In this document: positions 61,371 through 64,000 of the stretch, one piece after another
Layout: every line of letters starts with the position of its first letter
Position numbering within the stretch: position 1 is the first letter of the stretch
NCBI GenBank assembly: GCA_034432635.1
Contig: DAOUBK010000012.1
Location: 45,218-109,217 of the forward strand
Length of the DNA: 64,000 bases
Source: Roseiflexus sp034432635
GTDB taxonomy: Bacteria > Chloroflexota > Chloroflexia > Chloroflexales > Roseiflexaceae
Direction of reading: 5' to 3'
Notes under the pieces: generated by a model
Seen by the model: only the letters and a program-made list of their open reading frames with translations
What the model was told of the DNA's origin: nothing
Database searches by the model: none
Made by a program: the position numbers and the translations under genes

Positions 61371-62392
61371 AACTCGATGCTACGCTGGTCGTCGATGTGC
61401 GCCGCCTCAACGAAGCCGGCAGGATCGCGCGCGCCGCCGAAGCAGTTGGATTCGCCGCTCTCTGGACGCCGGAAACACAGCACAATCCGTTCCTTCCGCT
61501 GACGCTGGCAGCCGATCATACTGCCGAAATCCAGCTTGGCACCGCTGTAGCGATTGCGTTTGCGCGCAGTCCGATGGTAACGGCGCAGATCGCCTGGGAT
61601 TTGCAGGCGTTCTCGGGTGGGCGCTTCATTCTGGGGTTGGGGACACAGGTGAAAGCGCACATCGAGCGGCGCTTCGGAATGCCATGGGATCCGCCTGTAC
61701 CCAAGTTGCGCGACTATATCCAGGCATTGCGCGCGATCTGGCAGTCGTTCCAAACCGGCGGCAAACTCGATTACCGTGGGCAGTTCTACAACCATACGCT
61801 CATGTCGCCGTTCTTCAACCCTGGTCCGATCACCCATCCGCACATTCCGATCTATATTGCCGGCGTCAATGAAGGACTGGCGCGTCTGGCAGGTGAATTA
61901 TGCGACGGCTTCCACGTCCATCCGTTTCACAGCGTGAAATATATCAACGACACTGTGCGTCCACAGGTCGCAGCCGGTGCGGCAAAAGCCGGAAGGGATC
62001 CAGCGCAGATCAGTCTGACGAGCAGTGTATTCCTCATTACCGGTCCCGATGAAGCCAGTATGCGCAGTGCTCGCGCTTTTGTCCGTGAGCAGATTGCGTT
62101 CTACGCCTCGACGCCGACCTACCGCGTCGTACTGGCATGCCACGGGTGGGAAAATGTCGGTGAACATCTTTCACGGCTCGCAGCCGCACGACGCTGGTCC
62201 GAAATGGGAGCGCTGATTACCGATGAGATGCTGGATGTGTTCGCAGTAACCGCACCGCTCGACCGGATCGGTAAGGCGTTGCGCGAACGCTATGCTGGCG
62301 TGCTCGACCGGGTGGGCAGTTACCTGCCATATACCCCCGGTCCGCTCGATGATGTCTGGCGACAGGCAGTGCGCGATGTGAGCGGCGAATAG
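61367..62392 (+). CDS. LLM-class F420-dependent-type oxidoreductase
   Basis: 341-residue TIM-barrel protein of the luciferase-like monooxygenase superfamily. It begins MKLDATLVVDVRRLNEAGRI and shows FAALWTPETQHNPFLPLTLA, AIAFARSPMVTAQIAWDLQ and GGRFILGLGTQVKAHIERRF, the pattern of the TIGR03617 F420-dependent group. Start overlaps hisB by 4 bases (ATGA). The cofactor, F420 or FMN, is inferred from subfamily resemblance; substrate unknown. The LamG gene begins at its stop. Confidence 0.87.
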   Translation: MKLDATLVVDVRRLNEAGRIARAAEAVGFAALWTPETQHNPFLPLTLAADHTAEIQLGTAVAIAFARSPMVTAQIAWDLQAFSGGRFILGLGTQVKAHIERRFGMPWDPPVPKLRDYIQALRAIWQSFQTGGKLDYRGQFYNHTLMSPFFNPGPITHPHIPIYIAGVNEGLARLAGELCDGFHVHPFHSVKYINDTVRPQVAAGAAKAGRDPAQISLTSSVFLITGPDEASMRSARAFVREQIAFYASTPTYRVVLACHGWENVGEHLSRLAAARRWSEMGALITDEMLDVFAVTAPLDRIGKALRERYAGVLDRVGSYLPYTPGPLDDVWRQAVRDVSGE

Positions 62393-63621
62393 TGAAGATG
62401 GGTCGCTTTGCCACGTTCCTGATTCGTGAGCGCTGCCAGTATGCAGGACGTACGCTCGTGGCGCTGGCGTTGATCCTGGCTGTTCTTCCAGTACCCGTCC
62501 GGGCGCAGGGCGACTTCTCGCTCCGTTTCTACGGCACCGGGCGCGATGGCGTTGACCGCGTGATCATCCCGCTCGACGCACCGTCGCGTCCGGTCGATGT
62601 CGGCGATGATTTCACCATCGAATTCTGGCTCAAGGCGCTTCCCGGCGATAATGCAGCGCCAGCCTGCTTCCCCAGCGAAGATAACTGGATCTACGGCAAT
62701 GTCATTATCGACCGCGATGTCTACTTTGCCGGTGACTACGGCGATTACGGCATCTCGCTCGCAGACGGGCGCGTTGTGTTTGGCGTCAATAACGGATCGC
62801 AGGGGATAACCCTCTGTGGTCAGACGGATGTCGCCGATGGTCGCTGGCATCATATTGCAGTGACTCGTTCTGCTGTCGATGGCAACCTGGCACTGTTTAT
62901 CGATGGACGTCTCGATGCCCGTGGGGACGGACCGACCGGCGACGTCAGTTATCGCGACGGGCGCGCGACACAGTACCCCGCCGATCCCTTCCTCGTGATC
63001 GGTGCCGAAAAACACGATGCGGGTCCTGAATATCCATCGTTTCGCGGATGGCTCGATGAAGTGCGCATCTCGCGTATCATCCGCTACCGTAGCGCGTTCA
63101 CCCCGCTAGCGGCTCCCTTCACGCCCGATCCCGACACAGTCGCGCTCTATCACTTCGACGAAGGCGCCGGCATCACAATCCGCGACTCATCAGGCGCGCC
63201 GGGTGGTCCCAGCGATGGTACGCTGCGTGTCGGTGGATCACCCGCCGGTCCTGTCTGGTCCGAAGAGACACCCTGGATCAGTCTGAGCGCATCACCGCCT
63301 TCACCAACATCACCGCCAGCCCATGGCGCACCTGCGCCATCGCCACAATCATCACCCACTGCACTGGTCACTGTCGCCACGAACGTCCCGTCACTCATAG
63401 ACACACCCACTCCACCAACACCACCGCCAGACGAAGCGCCTCCTCCGACGCGCATCTCCGCTCCGTCTTCAGCACCGCCGACCACCGAAGCGGTTGCACC
63501 CTCGCCGACGCCTGGCGCTGCTGTGCCGGCGCCTCCTAATCCACCGTACTGGCTGCTCATCGTTGCAGTCACCGGGCTGGTGCTGGCTGGTGTCGGAATG
63601 GCGCTCATGCGACGAAAGTGA
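62392..63621 (+). CDS. Exported LamG-domain protein with C-terminal membrane anchor
   Basis: 409 residues from GTG 62392 (ATG 62398 is an alternative). A signal peptide (hydrophobic at about 18-32, ending RAQG) precedes a LamG/concanavalin-like domain (about 35-250; VDVGDDFTIEFWLKALPGD, GRWHHIAVTRSAVDGNLALFIDG). A Pro/Thr/Ser-rich spacer (about 300-385) is followed by a helix (WLLIVAVTGLVLAGVGMAL) and a basic RRK tail, so the sugar- or protein-binding domain is displayed outside the cell and tethered at the C-terminus. The paralogue starting at 63743 shares the first 20-odd residues of the domain. Confidence 0.85.
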   Translation: MKMGRFATFLIRERCQYAGRTLVALALILAVLPVPVRAQGDFSLRFYGTGRDGVDRVIIPLDAPSRPVDVGDDFTIEFWLKALPGDNAAPACFPSEDNWIYGNVIIDRDVYFAGDYGDYGISLADGRVVFGVNNGSQGITLCGQTDVADGRWHHIAVTRSAVDGNLALFIDGRLDARGDGPTGDVSYRDGRATQYPADPFLVIGAEKHDAGPEYPSFRGWLDEVRISRIIRYRSAFTPLAAPFTPDPDTVALYHFDEGAGITIRDSSGAPGGPSDGTLRVGGSPAGPVWSEETPWISLSASPPSPTSPPAHGAPAPSPQSSPTALVTVATNVPSLIDTPTPPTPPPDEAPPPTRISAPSSAPPTTEAVAPSPTPGAAVPAPPNPPYWLLIVAVTGLVLAGVGMALMRRK

Positions 63622-63742
63622 AACGGCTTTGATCCAATGTTCATCCCAGGCAACAGCGAATTCATCAAACGGTAAGACTCTTCCTCTATACTCTTCTTGA
63701 GATTATTGTGCATATAGGATCATTGAAACGCAAGGTGTTGAG

Positions 63743-64000
63743 ATGCGCGACTATCATCTCTGGTTCGTCCGCGTCCTGGCAGCGCTCTCCGGAGTCGCGT
63801 TTCTCGTCCTAACACCGGTTGCACCTGCAGCGCCACCGGATCAACCGGCGCATCCCGGCACAGAACCGGCAAACGCAGGCTATGCGCTGCAATTCTATGG
63901 CAACGGTGTGAACGATATCGACCGAGTCAAGGTGCGGATCGACCCCCACACCCCTGTCGATGTCGGCGACGATGTCACCATCGAGTTCTGGATGAAAACC
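63743..64000 (+). CDS. Second exported LamG-domain protein (partial, cut by window edge)
   Basis: The first 86 codons of a paralogue of the preceding gene. A signal peptide (about 8-30) is followed by a short linker and YALQFYGNGVNDIDRV, then VDVGDDVTIEFWMKT, closely matching YGTGRDGVDRVII and VDVGDDFTIEFWLK in the upstream protein. The spacing of about 120 bases suggests a tandem duplication. The rest of the protein is beyond 64000. Confidence 0.82.
   Translation, partial: MRDYHLWFVRVLAALSGVAFLVLTPVAPAAPPDQPAHPGTEPANAGYALQFYGNGVNDIDRVKVRIDPHTPVDVGDDVTIEFWMKT

Noticed and set aside
1..64000. CRISPR array, insertion sequence, integrase or phage genes
   Set aside because: No regularly spaced repeats, transposase motifs or integrase signatures were seen on either strand; the pseudogenes have no flanking inverted repeats that I could find.

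Overview
The window reads as chromosomal DNA from a Roseiflexus-like member of the Chloroflexota. This is inferred from the high GC content, the family content (GH172/DUF2961, many exported lipoproteins with Pro/Thr linkers, tandem PPK2, F420-type luciferase-like oxidoreductase) and the style of its short GC-rich hairpin repeats. No rRNA or species marker is present, so the genus is a judgement, not a demonstration. I see no CRISPR array, prophage, integrase or insertion sequence. One tRNA gene, tRNA-Lys(UUU), is present.

Layout. 1-3.0 kb: the minus-strand livG-livF-livH-livM branched-chain amino-acid ABC transporter, livM cut by the window edge. 3.4-6.1 kb: a decayed GH172 gene, two tiny membrane proteins, a PlsC acyltransferase and a DUF2231 membrane protein. 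6.3-14.6 kb: two very large exported enzymes transcribed divergently, a subtilisin-like lipoprotein and an ExeM/NucH-type nuclease with a choice-of-anchor I domain. 15-19.3 kb: groES-groEL, an OmpR-type two-component pair, tRNA-Lys. 19.5-24 kb: a storage-metabolism cluster on the minus strand (zinc-ribbon gene with an internal amber codon, glgA, tandem-domain PPK2, DUF507). 24.3-31.9 kb: deoC divergent from an oxidoreductase/sugar isomerase pair, a winged-helix gene with a sulfite-oxidase-like molybdoenzyme, an orphan response regulator, an aminotransferase, a DUF2892 protein and a methyltransferase.

32-34.5 kb holds a tricorn-protease pseudogene with one nonsense codon, three frameshifts and a probable large deletion. 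34.9-38.7 kb encodes a peptide/nickel-type ABC importer (binding lipoprotein plus two permeases, no ATPases). 39.4-46.5 kb has an alpha-2-macroglobulin-like protein without a thioester and a clan GH-A glycosidase. 47-54 kb is a mixed stretch: a PTP-like phosphatase, a stand-alone Lrp ligand-binding domain, adenosine-specific kinase, gatB, an esterase-fold protein missing its catalytic residues, and an ABC-2 exporter. 54-64 kb: a NAGPA-like lipoprotein, a Ca/Na antiporter, then a tight plus-strand run of sensor kinase, penicillin-binding protein, S41 peptidase, hisB, LLM oxidoreductase and two tandem LamG-domain exported proteins, the last cut by the window edge.

Main themes. Much of the coding capacity goes to exported degradative or cell-surface proteins. 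Three genes show inactivating lesions, and all four internal nonsense codons seen are TAG. Because many intact genes here also end in TAG, decay is a better explanation than codon reassignment. Extended -10 elements of the form TGN-TATAAT recur upstream of unrelated genes. No clearly novel multi-gene system was found; the best leads are the apparently catalytically dead esterase, the amber-split zinc-ribbon gene heading the glgA-ppk2 cluster, the thioester-less macroglobulin and the sensor kinase without a visible phosphoacceptor histidine.
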